A stretch of 12,255 nt of DNA from 1-14-0-10-45-29 sp964532715 (GCA_964532715.1 CAZHIX010000037.1:1-12255); one strand, 5' to 3'; positions 1-7,753 are shown, counted from the first letter of the stretch. Made by a program: numbers and translations. The notes: a model not told the origin generated them from the sequence alone.

Positions 1-1125
1 CCTGATGTAGATTCTGTGAAAATAGTTACATTTCATGGTTCCAAGGGACTTGAATATCCAGTAGTTTTTATTTCAAATTTGAATAAGAATAACGGAGCTA
101 GAAAAGATCATATTGCTGAATTATTTCCAGAGTATAACAGTTCAAAAGATGCTGAAAGAGCATTTTATGTAGCTATGACGAGAGCCATGAGCTTACTTAC
201 TTTTAGTTATCATTCGCCAAGAGACGGCGAACCAGAATATATAAAAAAAATAAAAGCGTGTGAAATGACAAGAGTGCGACGACCTGAATATCTGCCATTT
301 GACACGCAAGAGAATGAGATGAAAATATTAAATAAAAAATTTACTGAAAAAAAAGATAGAACTAAATTAAGCTATTATAAAATAATCGAATATCTGAAAT
401 GTAAATATGCATACAAATTAAGATTTTATTATAATTTATCAATTCCGTTTGATGGAAAACTTACCTATGGTTCGGATATACATACACTACTTTATCATAT
501 CAACAAAAATATTAATTCAAAAAAAATTAATAGAATAGAAGATATACTAGAAAAAATTCCAGAAAAATATAGAGATAAATGTAAAAAAAATAATAAAAAA
601 ATAAATGATTATATATCTAAATTTAAGGAAGAGATGAAATACAAGTTGAATCCAGAATTGCCGTTTAACCATTCGATCAAAGATGTGGATTTAGATGGCA
701 GAATTGATTTGTTGATTAACTTCGATAATAAACAATGTTCCATAGTTGAATTTAAATCAGGGAACAAAAGTGAAAATTTAATAAAAAATACGAAAAAACA
801 GATTGAAGTATATGCAAAAATAATGAGAACCAAAGGCTATAAGAAAATCAATGGAATTATGTATTTTTTTGGAGATGGGTATAAACGCGAATTTAGTATT
901 GGAACTAAAGATATTGATAAACTTGATAAAGAACTAAATGAAGTAATTAATGGAATTTGTAATGAAGATTTTGAGCCTACTCAGGATAAGAAAATGTGTG
1001 AAACATGCATATTCTCAAAGAAATATAAGATATGCCCATATAACAAAAACGATGGACAAAAACAGAGTATAGATGAAGATATTGAATACGATTGTGATGC
1101 AGAACAGAGTAAACTAGTTTTTTAG
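1..1125 (+). CDS. UvrD-type helicase / PD-(D/E)XK nuclease fusion, 3' part
   Basis: This is the C-terminal 374 residues of a larger protein; the frame is open to base 1, so the GTG at 16 is not the true start. It begins inside the second RecA-like domain of a superfamily 1 DNA helicase. Motif V is at residues 10-18 (TFHGSKGLE) and motif VI at 51-62, ending VAMTRA with the arginine finger at R61. A RecB/AddB-like nuclease domain follows: H161, D236, the E250-x-K252 pair and the QxxxY motif (Q267, Y271). C134, C333, C336 and C345 are placed as in the Fe-S cluster of AddB and Cas4 nucleases. The likely role is ATP-driven unwinding coupled to end resection, in repair or in defence against foreign DNA. 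The gene is visibly more A-rich than its neighbours, with many AAA, AAT and ATA codons and long A runs, which suggests a different history. The fold assignment is firm; the specific family is not. Confidence 0.88.
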   Translation, partial: PDVDSVKIVTFHGSKGLEYPVVFISNLNKNNGARKDHIAELFPEYNSSKDAERAFYVAMTRAMSLLTFSYHSPRDGEPEYIKKIKACEMTRVRRPEYLPFDTQENEMKILNKKFTEKKDRTKLSYYKIIEYLKCKYAYKLRFYYNLSIPFDGKLTYGSDIHTLLYHINKNINSKKINRIEDILEKIPEKYRDKCKKNNKKINDYISKFKEEMKYKLNPELPFNHSIKDVDLDGRIDLLINFDNKQCSIVEFKSGNKSENLIKNTKKQIEVYAKIMRTKGYKKINGIMYFFGDGYKREFSIGTKDIDKLDKELNEVINGICNEDFEPTQDKKMCETCIFSKKYKICPYNKNDGQKQSIDEDIEYDCDAEQSKLVF

Positions 1126-1193
1126 AAGGATTTCTTATGAAATAAATACTATAAATTTTAGTTTACATGAAAGGAAAGCCAAATATCAAAGCA

Positions 1194-1200
1194 TTTATAA
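1194..1200 (+). promoter_or_regulatory. TATA-like box upstream of paired palindromes
   Basis: TTTATAA within a longer AT stretch. An archaeal start about 26 bases downstream would fall near 1223, in the middle of the first palindrome (1215-1232). That is a classic repressor-over-start geometry. No gene is evident downstream before the HMG-CoA reductase, so the transcript, if real, is unknown. Confidence 0.3.
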
Positions 1201-1214
1201 GTAAATGGTAAGTC

Positions 1215-1265
1215 AATACATTTCAATGTATTAAAATGACGCAAAATAATACATTTGAATGTGTT
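1215..1265. repeat. Two related palindromes 33 bp apart
   Basis: AATACAT-TTCA-ATGTATT (1215-1232) is a perfect 7-bp dyad. AATACAT-TTGA-ATGTGTT (1248-1265) is a second copy, differing at two positions and with one arm mismatch. The 33-bp spacing is close to three helical turns, so a dimeric regulator could bind both copies on the same DNA face. Operator function is inferred. Confidence 0.5.
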
Positions 1266-1370
1266 TATTTACCTTATTTGTAACGTTTTGTTGATTTCGA
1301 TTTTTTACATATCGTTCTCACGCAGTTTTATTTGCATAGTGCGCTTAAATATCTCAAAATACGTTTTGAG

Positions 1371-1482
1371 TAGGGTGTTGCATAATTAAACGCAAAATTT
1401 AGTCAATTTCAATTCGTGAATTTGTGCAAAAATTGTTGTTTTCCAAAAAAAGGGTGGCTCAGAGATAAAACGCAACACCCTA
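1371..1482. mobile_element. MITE-like 112-bp element with TIRs and target duplication
   Basis: Perfect 11-bp terminal inverted repeats bound the element: TAGGGTGTTGC at 1371-1381, and its reverse complement at 1472-1482. A 7-bp direct repeat, TTTTGAG, lies immediately outside each end (1364-1370 and 1483-1489). This is the structure expected of a transposed non-autonomous element. The interior is AT-rich, has a small palindrome (AATTC-GT-GAATT, 1411-1422) and no coding capacity. The parent transposase is not in this window and the IS family is not assigned. It sits about 20 bp upstream of the HMG-CoA reductase TATA box. Confidence 0.68.
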
Positions 1483-1502
1483 TTTTGAGACGTATGCGCT
1501 AA

Positions 1503-1514
1503 TTTATTATTATA
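1503..1514 (+). promoter_or_regulatory. TATA box for the HMG-CoA reductase operon
   Basis: TTTATTATTATA lies 20-32 bases before the GTG at 1535, the spacing of an archaeal leaderless promoter. There is no Shine-Dalgarno before the gene. A 10-bp word, AGTGCGCTTA, overlaps the expected transcription start (1517-1526) and recurs upstream at 1338-1347. Confidence 0.6.
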
Positions 1515-1534
1515 CAAGTGCGCTTATTGTATTG

Positions 1535-2803
1535 GTGAATATAGTGACAGAGTCAAAATGGTCAGGATTTTACAAATTACCCATTGAAAAAAGAAGGGAA
1601 ATTGCGTGTGATGAACTTGGACTTAACCAAGATGAGAAAGAACTTTTGAAAAAAGAAGGACCGATTCCATTTGACGTATTAGATAAAATGTCTGAGAACG
1701 TTATCGGTAGTGTTCAATTGCCACTTTCAGTCGCCCCGAATTTTTTGATTGATTCAAAAGAAGTAGTTGTACCTATGGCGATTGAAGAGGCATCTGTTGT
1801 TGCGGCGTGCTCATATGGTGCAAAACTTGCATCAAAAAATGGCGGGTTTACAACCACATACACTGGATCACTTATGATTGGTCAAATTCAGATAGTAAAT
1901 ATGAAAAACCCTCAAATGGCAAAACAGAAAATTGATGAAATGAGTACTGAACTTGTAAAAATTGCAGATATACATGCAACTCATCTTCACCCATTTGGAG
2001 GAGGCGTAAAAGAATGTTCATCCAGATTAATTTCTACAGACAGAGGTAAGATGTTAATTGTTGAATACGTGATAAATGTATGCGATGCGATGGGTGCGAA
2101 TGCAGTAAATACAGTTTTAGAAAAAGTTGCCCCACACGTAGAAAAAACATGTGAAGGTGAATCAAGATTAAAAATCCTTACAAATCTTGCAACACGAAGA
2201 ATGGTTGGGGCAAGAGCTGTTTGGAGTAAAGATGATGTAGGAGCAGAAAGTGGAATTGAAGCCATACTTGATTGCTGGTCCATGGCAATGTGTGATCCAT
2301 ATAGGCGCTCTACTCACAACAAAGGAATAATGAATGGAATTGACGCAGTTTTAGTTGCATGTGGAAATGACTGGCGTGCAGTTGAAGCAGGTGCACACTC
2401 ATATTCAGCAATGAAACAGGGAGCACTAACTACATTTAGAAAAACACAGGATGGAGATTTGGAAGGAAAAATTTTATTACCCATGGCAGTTGGAACGATC
2501 GGTGGTTCACTTAGAGTTAACCCAATTGCAAAAATGTGCATCAAAATGATGGGAGTTAGAAGTGCAGGTGATTTTGCAAAAGTATTAGCATGTGTTGGGC
2601 TTTCACAGAATTTTGCTGCGTTGCGCGCATTGGCACTTGAAGGGATACAAAAGGGACACATGAGATTACATGCAAGAAATTTAGCCATGTCTGCAGGTGC
2701 AAATGAGAATGAAATTGATAAAGTTGTGAAGATAATGGATGAATTAAAAGAAGTTTCAGATGTAAGTGCAAAAAAAGCATTGACTATACTGAGGGATAAA
2801 TAA
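1535..2803 (+). CDS. Class II hydroxymethylglutaryl-CoA reductase
   Basis: Reduces HMG-CoA to mevalonate, the committed step toward isoprenoids: archaeal lipids, quinones and the polyprenyl carrier for glycosylation. The length of 422 residues and the motifs match the class II family (Pseudomonas mevalonii, Archaeoglobus): ENVIG near 55, the EEASVVAA catalytic-glutamate motif near 85, DAMGAN near 184, THNKG with the catalytic lysine near 263, GNDWRAVEAGAH with the catalytic aspartate near 279, and GHMRLHARN with the catalytic histidine near 375. All four catalytic residues are present. Class II enzymes often use NADH; the cofactor is not decided here. No ATG is available. TTG 1532, GTG 1535 and GTG 1544 are candidates, and 1535 fits the TATA spacing best. 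The stop overlaps the next start by one base, so the genes are probably cotranscribed and translationally coupled. Confidence 0.95.
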   Translation: MNIVTESKWSGFYKLPIEKRREIACDELGLNQDEKELLKKEGPIPFDVLDKMSENVIGSVQLPLSVAPNFLIDSKEVVVPMAIEEASVVAACSYGAKLASKNGGFTTTYTGSLMIGQIQIVNMKNPQMAKQKIDEMSTELVKIADIHATHLHPFGGGVKECSSRLISTDRGKMLIVEYVINVCDAMGANAVNTVLEKVAPHVEKTCEGESRLKILTNLATRRMVGARAVWSKDDVGAESGIEAILDCWSMAMCDPYRRSTHNKGIMNGIDAVLVACGNDWRAVEAGAHSYSAMKQGALTTFRKTQDGDLEGKILLPMAVGTIGGSLRVNPIAKMCIKMMGVRSAGDFAKVLACVGLSQNFAALRALALEGIQKGHMRLHARNLAMSAGANENEIDKVVKIMDELKEVSDVSAKKALTILRDK

Positions 2804-3783
2804 TGGAACAGATATTTTTTTTGTTAGCAGTATTTATAGCATCTATTTTATCTTCGTATTATCTTACAAGTAAAGTAGTTGCAAAGTTGAGACTTGCACA
2901 AATATTTGGCAAGGATATGCACAAAAAAGACAAACCTCAAGTAGTTGAGATGGGTGGAATTGCGATTGTTGGGGCGTTTGTTGGCGCTTCTATTTTTGGA
3001 ATAATATTGCATTTATTTTTTGGTTTTAGTTTTGAAATTTCAGGGATAATGGCAACATTACTCACGGTTTGTATAGTTGCAATTATTGGAGTATATGATG
3101 ATTTAGTAGATATGGGACAGCTTACAAAAGCTCTTTTACCACTTAGTGCATCTGTTCCGCTTGTTGCAATAGAAATGCTAAAGGGATATAATATAATTTC
3201 AATTCCATTCTTAGGAGCTGTTGATTTTGGAATTCTGTATCCGATTTTGCTTGTTCCACTTGCGATTGCAGTCTGCTCAAATTTAACAAATATGCTTGCG
3301 GGATTTAATGGTCTTGAAGTTGGAATGGGCGCAGTGATTTTTGCAACTCTTTTTATACTCTCAATTATGCACTCAAACATTGAAATGTCAGTCTTATCTA
3401 TTGCGATGCTTGGCGCACTTTTAGGATTTTTGAAATTCAATTGGTATCCTGCAAAAACTTTTTTGGGAGACGTAGGAACTCTGACGATTGGTTGTGCGAT
3501 TGGCGCAACAGTTATTGTTTCAAGTTTAAAAACCGCAGGAGTGGTCTTAATGACACCATTTATTTTGGATTGGATAATAAAGCTTATGAATAAATTTCCA
3601 AAAAGTTTTGCGCATGTTGGGGATGATGGAAAACTTTATGCCCCAAAAGATAAAGTGCGTGGATTTGCAGATTTGATATTGAAAGTTTCTGGTGGAATGA
3701 GTGAACAAAGATTGGTACTCACATGCATTGCAATTGAAATTGTGATAGCAATTTTTGTTTTATTATATTTTGGAAGATATTAA
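2803..3783 (+). CDS. GT4 family UDP-GlcNAc:polyprenyl-phosphate GlcNAc-1-P transferase-like protein
   Basis: A polytopic membrane protein of 326 residues in the MraY/WecA/Alg7 family, which moves a sugar-1-phosphate from a UDP-sugar to polyprenyl (dolichyl) phosphate, the first step of lipid-linked glycan assembly. Visible signatures are the KKDKP...EMGG segment at 42-52, the Mg-binding GVYDD..D motif at 96-103, NLTNMLAGFNGLE at 160-172 (close to the Alg7 form) and the FLGDVGT aspartate motif at 220-226. About ten hydrophobic segments span the chain, starting with a membrane anchor at 3-22. The Alg7-like motifs favour GlcNAc-1-P loading on dolichol (AglH-like role) over MraY. Its coupling to HMG-CoA reductase ties carrier synthesis to carrier use. 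The exact donor sugar is inferred. Confidence 0.88.
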   Translation: MEQIFFLLAVFIASILSSYYLTSKVVAKLRLAQIFGKDMHKKDKPQVVEMGGIAIVGAFVGASIFGIILHLFFGFSFEISGIMATLLTVCIVAIIGVYDDLVDMGQLTKALLPLSASVPLVAIEMLKGYNIISIPFLGAVDFGILYPILLVPLAIAVCSNLTNMLAGFNGLEVGMGAVIFATLFILSIMHSNIEMSVLSIAMLGALLGFLKFNWYPAKTFLGDVGTLTIGCAIGATVIVSSLKTAGVVLMTPFILDWIIKLMNKFPKSFAHVGDDGKLYAPKDKVRGFADLILKVSGGMSEQRLVLTCIAIEIVIAIFVLLYFGRY

Positions 3784-3825
3784 AGATGGAAAATATGCAA
3801 ATGTAGAAAGGCACACACATACATC

Positions 3826-3848
3826 AAAAATATTTAATTTTTTTTATC
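3826..3848 (+). terminator. T-rich convergent terminator region
   Basis: A T-rich stretch with an uninterrupted run of eight T (3838-3845) lies 50 bases after the GT4 gene stop, overlapping the 3' end of the convergent pyrophosphorylase gene. Archaeal polymerase terminates at such T tracts without a hairpin. It would end the plus-strand operon. Confidence 0.45.
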
Positions 3849-4547
3849 ATTACAAACAGATTCATCGTTAGAAAATAGTTCATGCGCCTTTTCATAATCT
3901 TCTGTTTGTCCAATATCAAGCCAGCGTTCTTCAAATACATATCCATTTATTTGCTCTTGGTTTTTTAACAGACGTAAAAAAACATCTTTTGCATAGTCAT
4001 CTTTCTCTTTTATGAACTCAAAGATTTTTGGCTCAAAAATATATATCCCCGTATTGATGTAATTTTTTATTTTGGGTTTTTCTTTAAAATCAAGTAGTTT
4101 CAAGTCGTCCCCCATTTCTACTACACCGTAATTTATTTGAGTCTCAATTGGCTTTAACCCTATAGTTGCGATTCCACCTTTTTCTTTATGAAATTTTAAC
4201 ATTTTACTAAGATCAATTTCGGTAAAGTGATCCCCCATCATAACAATGAATGTGTCTTTGAAATTATCTTTGAGCGGTAAAGTTGAACCAGCAGTATTAA
4301 GATTTTCATTTTCCTCTGAGTAATGAATATTTATTTTTCTATCAGAACTATCTTTGAAATAGTCTTTGAACTGTTCTTTTAGATAACCAATAGTGAGATA
4401 AACGTCACTAACACCAAAATCTTCTAGACGATTTATTAGATATTCAACTATCGGTCTTGAACCCAATTTCAACATAGGCTTTGGAGTTTTGAGTGTATGA
4501 GGACGTAGACGAGTACCCAAACCTCCACAAACAAGAATAGCTTTCAT
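3834..4547 (-). CDS. NDP-sugar pyrophosphorylase (nucleotidyltransferase)
   Basis: Makes a nucleotide sugar from NTP and sugar-1-phosphate. The 237-residue chain opens with the nucleotide-binding signature MKAILVCGGLGTRLRP, then TPKPM (21-25), the Mg-binding GD at 105-106, EKP at 156-158, NTGIYIFEP at 165-173 and WLDIG at 209-213. The sequence resembles mannose-1-phosphate guanylyltransferases and related glucose-1-phosphate enzymes. There is no C-terminal beta-helix acetyltransferase domain, so it is not a bifunctional GlmU-type protein. The ATG at 4547 is preferred because AAGGTG sits about 9 bases upstream; a TTG start at 4571 would overlap the upstream gene and add eight unconserved residues. 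It lies 14 bases downstream of the phosphohexomutase, which probably supplies its sugar-1-phosphate. Sugar and base specificity are not decided. Confidence 0.9.
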   Translation of the reverse strand: MKAILVCGGLGTRLRPHTLKTPKPMLKLGSRPIVEYLINRLEDFGVSDVYLTIGYLKEQFKDYFKDSSDRKINIHYSEENENLNTAGSTLPLKDNFKDTFIVMMGDHFTEIDLSKMLKFHKEKGGIATIGLKPIETQINYGVVEMGDDLKLLDFKEKPKIKNYINTGIYIFEPKIFEFIKEKDDYAKDVFLRLLKNQEQINGYVFEERWLDIGQTEDYEKAHELFSNDESVCNDKKN

Positions 4548-4561
4548 AAATACAACACCTT

Positions 4562-5935
4562 CTATAAGCAATTTGTAACTATATCCTTATATTGATTCAT
4601 AAGAGATTGAGCTTCGTATAATGTTTTTGCTTCGGCAAATATTCGTATCTTGTCTTCAGTTCCAGATGCACGCACTAAAACCCAGCAATCTTTAAGATCA
4701 AGTCTAAAACCACCAATTAGAGTTAGAACTTTCCCATTGTTTTTTATTTTTGAAATTATAGTTCTAAGAACTTTTTGTTTTTGTTCTGCACTAGCATCTA
4801 TTTTTGTTTTTGCATTATAATATTTTGGAAGTTCATCATGCCAAACACTAAGAGGTTTTTGAGAAATCATTTCCATGAGTTTACAAGTAGCATATACCCC
4901 ATCTTTTGCAAGTGAAAAATTTGGCCAGACTATTCCACCTACTTCCTCTCCACCACAAATCATATCCTTTTTTTGCTCATACATTTTCTCTGCTAAATAT
5001 GGAGCGCCCACATCAGTATAAATTGTTTTTGCACCAAATTTAGATGCAACATCTTCTACAACTTTTGAAGTTGCACACGTAGTAGCAACTAATTTGTTTT
5101 TTGGATTTTTTTCACATAAAAGTGCCCAGTTCACGGCTAATGCAACACATTTGTCTCCTACAATCCAACGCCCTTTATCATCCACAAAGGTGACTCGATC
5201 TGCATCCCCATCCCATGCAACTCCAAAATCAGCTTTTTCTTTTTTAACAACTGCAATCAATTTTTGCAAATTTTGTTCAGATGGTTCTGATTGCCGATTT
5301 GGAAATGTGCCATCTAGTTTTTCATTTATTTCAATTACATTTGCACCAAGTGCGCGCAATAAATTTGGAGCGACCAAAGTTGCAGTACCATTTCCTGGAT
5401 CTGCAACTATTTTTAGATGTTTAATTTTTGATTTATCTACATTTTTCAAAACAGCATCACAATAATCATCAATTATTGAAGATGTAGATTGCATTTTGCC
5501 TATTTGATTCCATTGTAGAGCCGGAATATGTGGCTTTGAAACAAACTTGTTAAAATTTGCTCCTCGCTCACGTGAGATTGCAATGCCATCTTTATCTACA
5601 AATTTTAGTGCGTTCCATTCAGGCGGATTATGAGAGGCAGTTACAATTATGAGTCCATCACATTTTGTGTGATGCATTGCCCACTCTGCAGCAGGAGAGG
5701 TTAGAATTCCCAAATCAACAACATCGCAACCCGACTCCATTAAACCAGACGCAGATGCTTGAAAGATGCAGGGTGAGGTGATACGCATATCTCGCGCAAG
5801 GGCAACTTTTGGATTTTTCTTTTTTGATTTCTCTTTTGTAAAAAGACCAAATGCAAATGCAAAATCGCACGCAGTCTGAGCATTTAGTTCATCAAATTTT
5901 GCTCGCACACCATTTGTTCCAAGAGAGATTACCAT
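4562..5935 (-). CDS. Phosphohexomutase (phosphomannomutase/phosphoglucomutase/GlmM family)
   Basis: Interconverts hexose-6-phosphate and hexose-1-phosphate. The 457-residue chain has the four domains of the alpha-D-phosphohexomutase family: the phosphoserine loop TASHNP (S101), the Mg-binding DGDADR at 242-247, the sugar-binding GGEEVGG at 328-334 and the phosphate-binding RASGTED at 422-428. The N-terminal family motif is altered to LGTNGVRA. Archaeal members act on mannose, glucose or glucosamine phosphates and the substrate cannot be chosen here; the adjacent pyrophosphorylase means it feeds a nucleotide-sugar pathway. The ATG at 5935 lies about 27 bases from a TATA box, with no Shine-Dalgarno, indicating leaderless initiation. 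It is divergent from the flippase gene. Confidence 0.94.
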   Translation of the reverse strand: MVISLGTNGVRAKFDELNAQTACDFAFAFGLFTKEKSKKKNPKVALARDMRITSPCIFQASASGLMESGCDVVDLGILTSPAAEWAMHHTKCDGLIIVTASHNPPEWNALKFVDKDGIAISRERGANFNKFVSKPHIPALQWNQIGKMQSTSSIIDDYCDAVLKNVDKSKIKHLKIVADPGNGTATLVAPNLLRALGANVIEINEKLDGTFPNRQSEPSEQNLQKLIAVVKKEKADFGVAWDGDADRVTFVDDKGRWIVGDKCVALAVNWALLCEKNPKNKLVATTCATSKVVEDVASKFGAKTIYTDVGAPYLAEKMYEQKKDMICGGEEVGGIVWPNFSLAKDGVYATCKLMEMISQKPLSVWHDELPKYYNAKTKIDASAEQKQKVLRTIISKIKNNGKVLTLIGGFRLDLKDCWVLVRASGTEDKIRIFAEAKTLYEAQSLMNQYKDIVTNCL

Positions 5936-5958
5936 GAGAAAACCTTGCCATGCAAGCG

Positions 5959-5965
5959 TTATAAA
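5959..5965 (-). promoter_or_regulatory. TATA box for the phosphohexomutase operon
   Basis: TTTATAA on the minus strand, centred 27 bases from the ATG at 5935. This is the usual spacing for an archaeal leaderless transcript that reads the mutase and then the pyrophosphorylase. Confidence 0.55.
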
Positions 5966-6074
5966 CCATGAGGTGAAAATGTAGATACAGATTGTGCACA
6001 GATAAGTGTATGGTTCAAAACAGCTTAGATAAAAACACGCATAATAAAAAATGTCAAAAAAAGCACATAGAATT

Positions 6075-6102
6075 GAACATTAAATAATGAACATTAAATA
6101 GT
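6075..6102 (+). repeat. 14-bp tandem repeat abutting the flippase start codon
   Basis: GAACATTAAATAAT (6075-6088) is followed directly by GAACATTAAATAGT (6089-6102), one mismatch in 14, and the second copy ends at the ATG (6103). Each copy contains an ATTAAATA box usable as a TATA element. The first copy, centred about 20 bases from the ATG, is the better placed promoter; the second may be a duplication that moved it. Promoter function is inferred. Confidence 0.6.
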
Positions 6103-7752
6103 ATGGATATAACTATAAGTGATGTTGACAATAGTGGTTTGATGAACACACAAACGCAGGAGCAAACAAATCCAGATGAGTTAGTAGATACTTTTTCAAA
6201 GGGAGTCATATTTCAGGCTTCTTCTTTTGGTTTGTCAAAAATTTTTGGAATGGTATTCACAATACTTATATTAAATTACTTTGTAGCACAAGAATCAGAT
6301 TTATTTTTTAGTGCAAACGCATTTGCGATGTTAATTGCTTCGTTTGCTGGACTTGGATTATCAGTTGGAGCAATCAAATTCATACCTGGTTTTGCACTAA
6401 AAAAAGATGGAGAGTCAATAAAAAAACAAATTGCAAGTTCGGTTGCTCTTTTGTGCATATGCGTCGTGATTATATTTTGCATATCTTGGATAATATCCCC
6501 ATACGTTGAAGAATTGAATGAACAATTTGAACAAAGCTTGCAGTTAATTTTTCTTGTGTTTTTACTTTCATTAGTAATAATTGTTACTAGCTATTTGCAA
6601 TCAGCACTAAATGCTCTAAAACAATTTTTCACAACTTCGTTCACACAAGTAGCGATACAAATTTTGAGAGTAGTGGTGATTTTAGTATTGATTTATGTTG
6701 GACTCACATTTGCTTTTGAGATGTTTGCAGGATACGTAGTGACATACGCACTTGTTTGTGTTTATCTTACTTGGACGGTTTATAAAAAAATAAGTAAAAT
6801 GAGTGGTGAGTGGAAAATTGATTTTTCTTCTTTGAAAAAAAATATTCAATTTAGTTTTCCACTTTACATTGCAGGAACTATGGATACTCTTTTGACTCAG
6901 ATGGATATAGTAATTATTGCACTGTTTTTAGGAGATAATCCAGGAATGGTTTCTGGATACGTTGCAGTTGCATTGATTGTGAGAAACATTGCACCCATGA
7001 TTGCAGCCCCGATAAGTGCAGTTCAGCAACCAATACTTGTAGAGGAACATGACAAGAAATCAGAGGATATGTTTCACAAGGTAGTAAAACAAACATCTAG
7101 ACTTTCATTATATGTAGGTCTTATGGTTCTTTTAGTTTTTTTAGCATTTGACAAGGCGCTTTTAGGTTTAGTGGCAAAAGATTATGTTGAAAATGCATAT
7201 ATGATTTGGCTTTTTGCACCATTTGTAATTGCAGTTCTATTTGGAGTTTCATCAAGAAATGCGCTCATGGCAAGGGGGCATGTGAAGACTTTGTTTTTGT
7301 TGAGTTTGATCATAGCGACTATAAATATTTTGCTTGACCTTTGGCTCATCCCAACAATTGGAATAGCAGGTGCAGCTATCGGTAGTTCAGTAGCAATTGT
7401 CGTAGGAGAGATAATGGCGATATATTTTGCGAATAGAAAATTTGGTGCGGCAGTTCATCCAGATACGATTAAGGCACTGCTCGCATTTGTGATTACGCTT
7501 TTGATTTGTTTTGTGCCATTGCCTTACATTACAACGTTGGCAGATTTTTCAGCAGGAGGAGTCATTAGTTTGATAATTAGCATGTCAATTGCATGTAGTA
7601 CATATCTAATAGTGTTGTTTTTGATAGGTGGATTTAGAAGACAAGATATTGAAATGGGACATAAGTTTTTACAAAAAAATAAACTTGCGGTTGTTTCAGA
7701 TATCTTGCGCCCATGCACAAGTGCAGTTGCAGATATGTTTGGGATGAAATAA
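6103..7752 (+). CDS. Polysaccharide/lipid-linked oligosaccharide flippase, MOP (Wzx-like) superfamily
   Basis: A 549-residue membrane protein with about 12-14 hydrophobic helices from residue 35 to 520, after a polar N-terminal tail of roughly 30 residues. The first helices, the central polar loop and the late segment around 414-435 (NILLDLWLIPTIGIAGAAIG) have the usual pattern of Wzx/RfbX-type polysaccharide exporters. Family members flip lipid-linked sugars from the cytoplasmic to the outer face of the membrane. Beside a GT4 sugar-phosphate transferase and nucleotide-sugar genes, it is the natural candidate flippase for the glycan assembled here, perhaps for N-glycosylation. Substrate is unknown. 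The ATG at 6103 directly follows a tandem repeat carrying TATA-like boxes. No Shine-Dalgarno is seen. Confidence 0.88.
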   Translation: MDITISDVDNSGLMNTQTQEQTNPDELVDTFSKGVIFQASSFGLSKIFGMVFTILILNYFVAQESDLFFSANAFAMLIASFAGLGLSVGAIKFIPGFALKKDGESIKKQIASSVALLCICVVIIFCISWIISPYVEELNEQFEQSLQLIFLVFLLSLVIIVTSYLQSALNALKQFFTTSFTQVAIQILRVVVILVLIYVGLTFAFEMFAGYVVTYALVCVYLTWTVYKKISKMSGEWKIDFSSLKKNIQFSFPLYIAGTMDTLLTQMDIVIIALFLGDNPGMVSGYVAVALIVRNIAPMIAAPISAVQQPILVEEHDKKSEDMFHKVVKQTSRLSLYVGLMVLLVFLAFDKALLGLVAKDYVENAYMIWLFAPFVIAVLFGVSSRNALMARGHVKTLFLLSLIIATINILLDLWLIPTIGIAGAAIGSSVAIVVGEIMAIYFANRKFGAAVHPDTIKALLAFVITLLICFVPLPYITTLADFSAGGVISLIISMSIACSTYLIVLFLIGGFRRQDIEMGHKFLQKNKLAVVSDILRPCTSAVADMFGMK

Positions 7753-7753
7753 G

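Larger units (their letters stand above)
1126..1534. other. Gene-free region between helicase-nuclease and HMG-CoA reductase
   Basis: About 409 bases without a credible gene. It holds a TATA-like box (1194-1200), two related palindromes 33 bases apart (1215-1232 and 1248-1265), a hairpin (1353-1370), a 112-bp inverted-repeat element (1371-1482) and the HMG-CoA reductase promoter (1503-1514). A 15-codon frame at 1236-1283 is probably chance. No tRNA or other known RNA gene was recognised. Confidence 0.7.

Noticed and set aside
1236..1283. 15-codon frame overlapping the second palindrome
   Set aside because: No ribosome site and about 39 bases from the TATA box, outside the leaderless distance; likely chance.
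1987..3440. Several antisense frames of 74-167 codons opposite HMG-CoA reductase and the GT4 gene
   Set aside because: They mirror strongly conserved genes and have low-complexity composition typical of antisense frames.
4548..4571. Upstream TTG start for the pyrophosphorylase
   Set aside because: It would overlap the mutase gene and add eight unconserved residues; the ATG at 4547 has a Shine-Dalgarno and begins the family signature.
6087..6101. Four-codon upstream frame before the flippase
   Set aside because: It arises from the repeat unit itself; there is no sign of translation.
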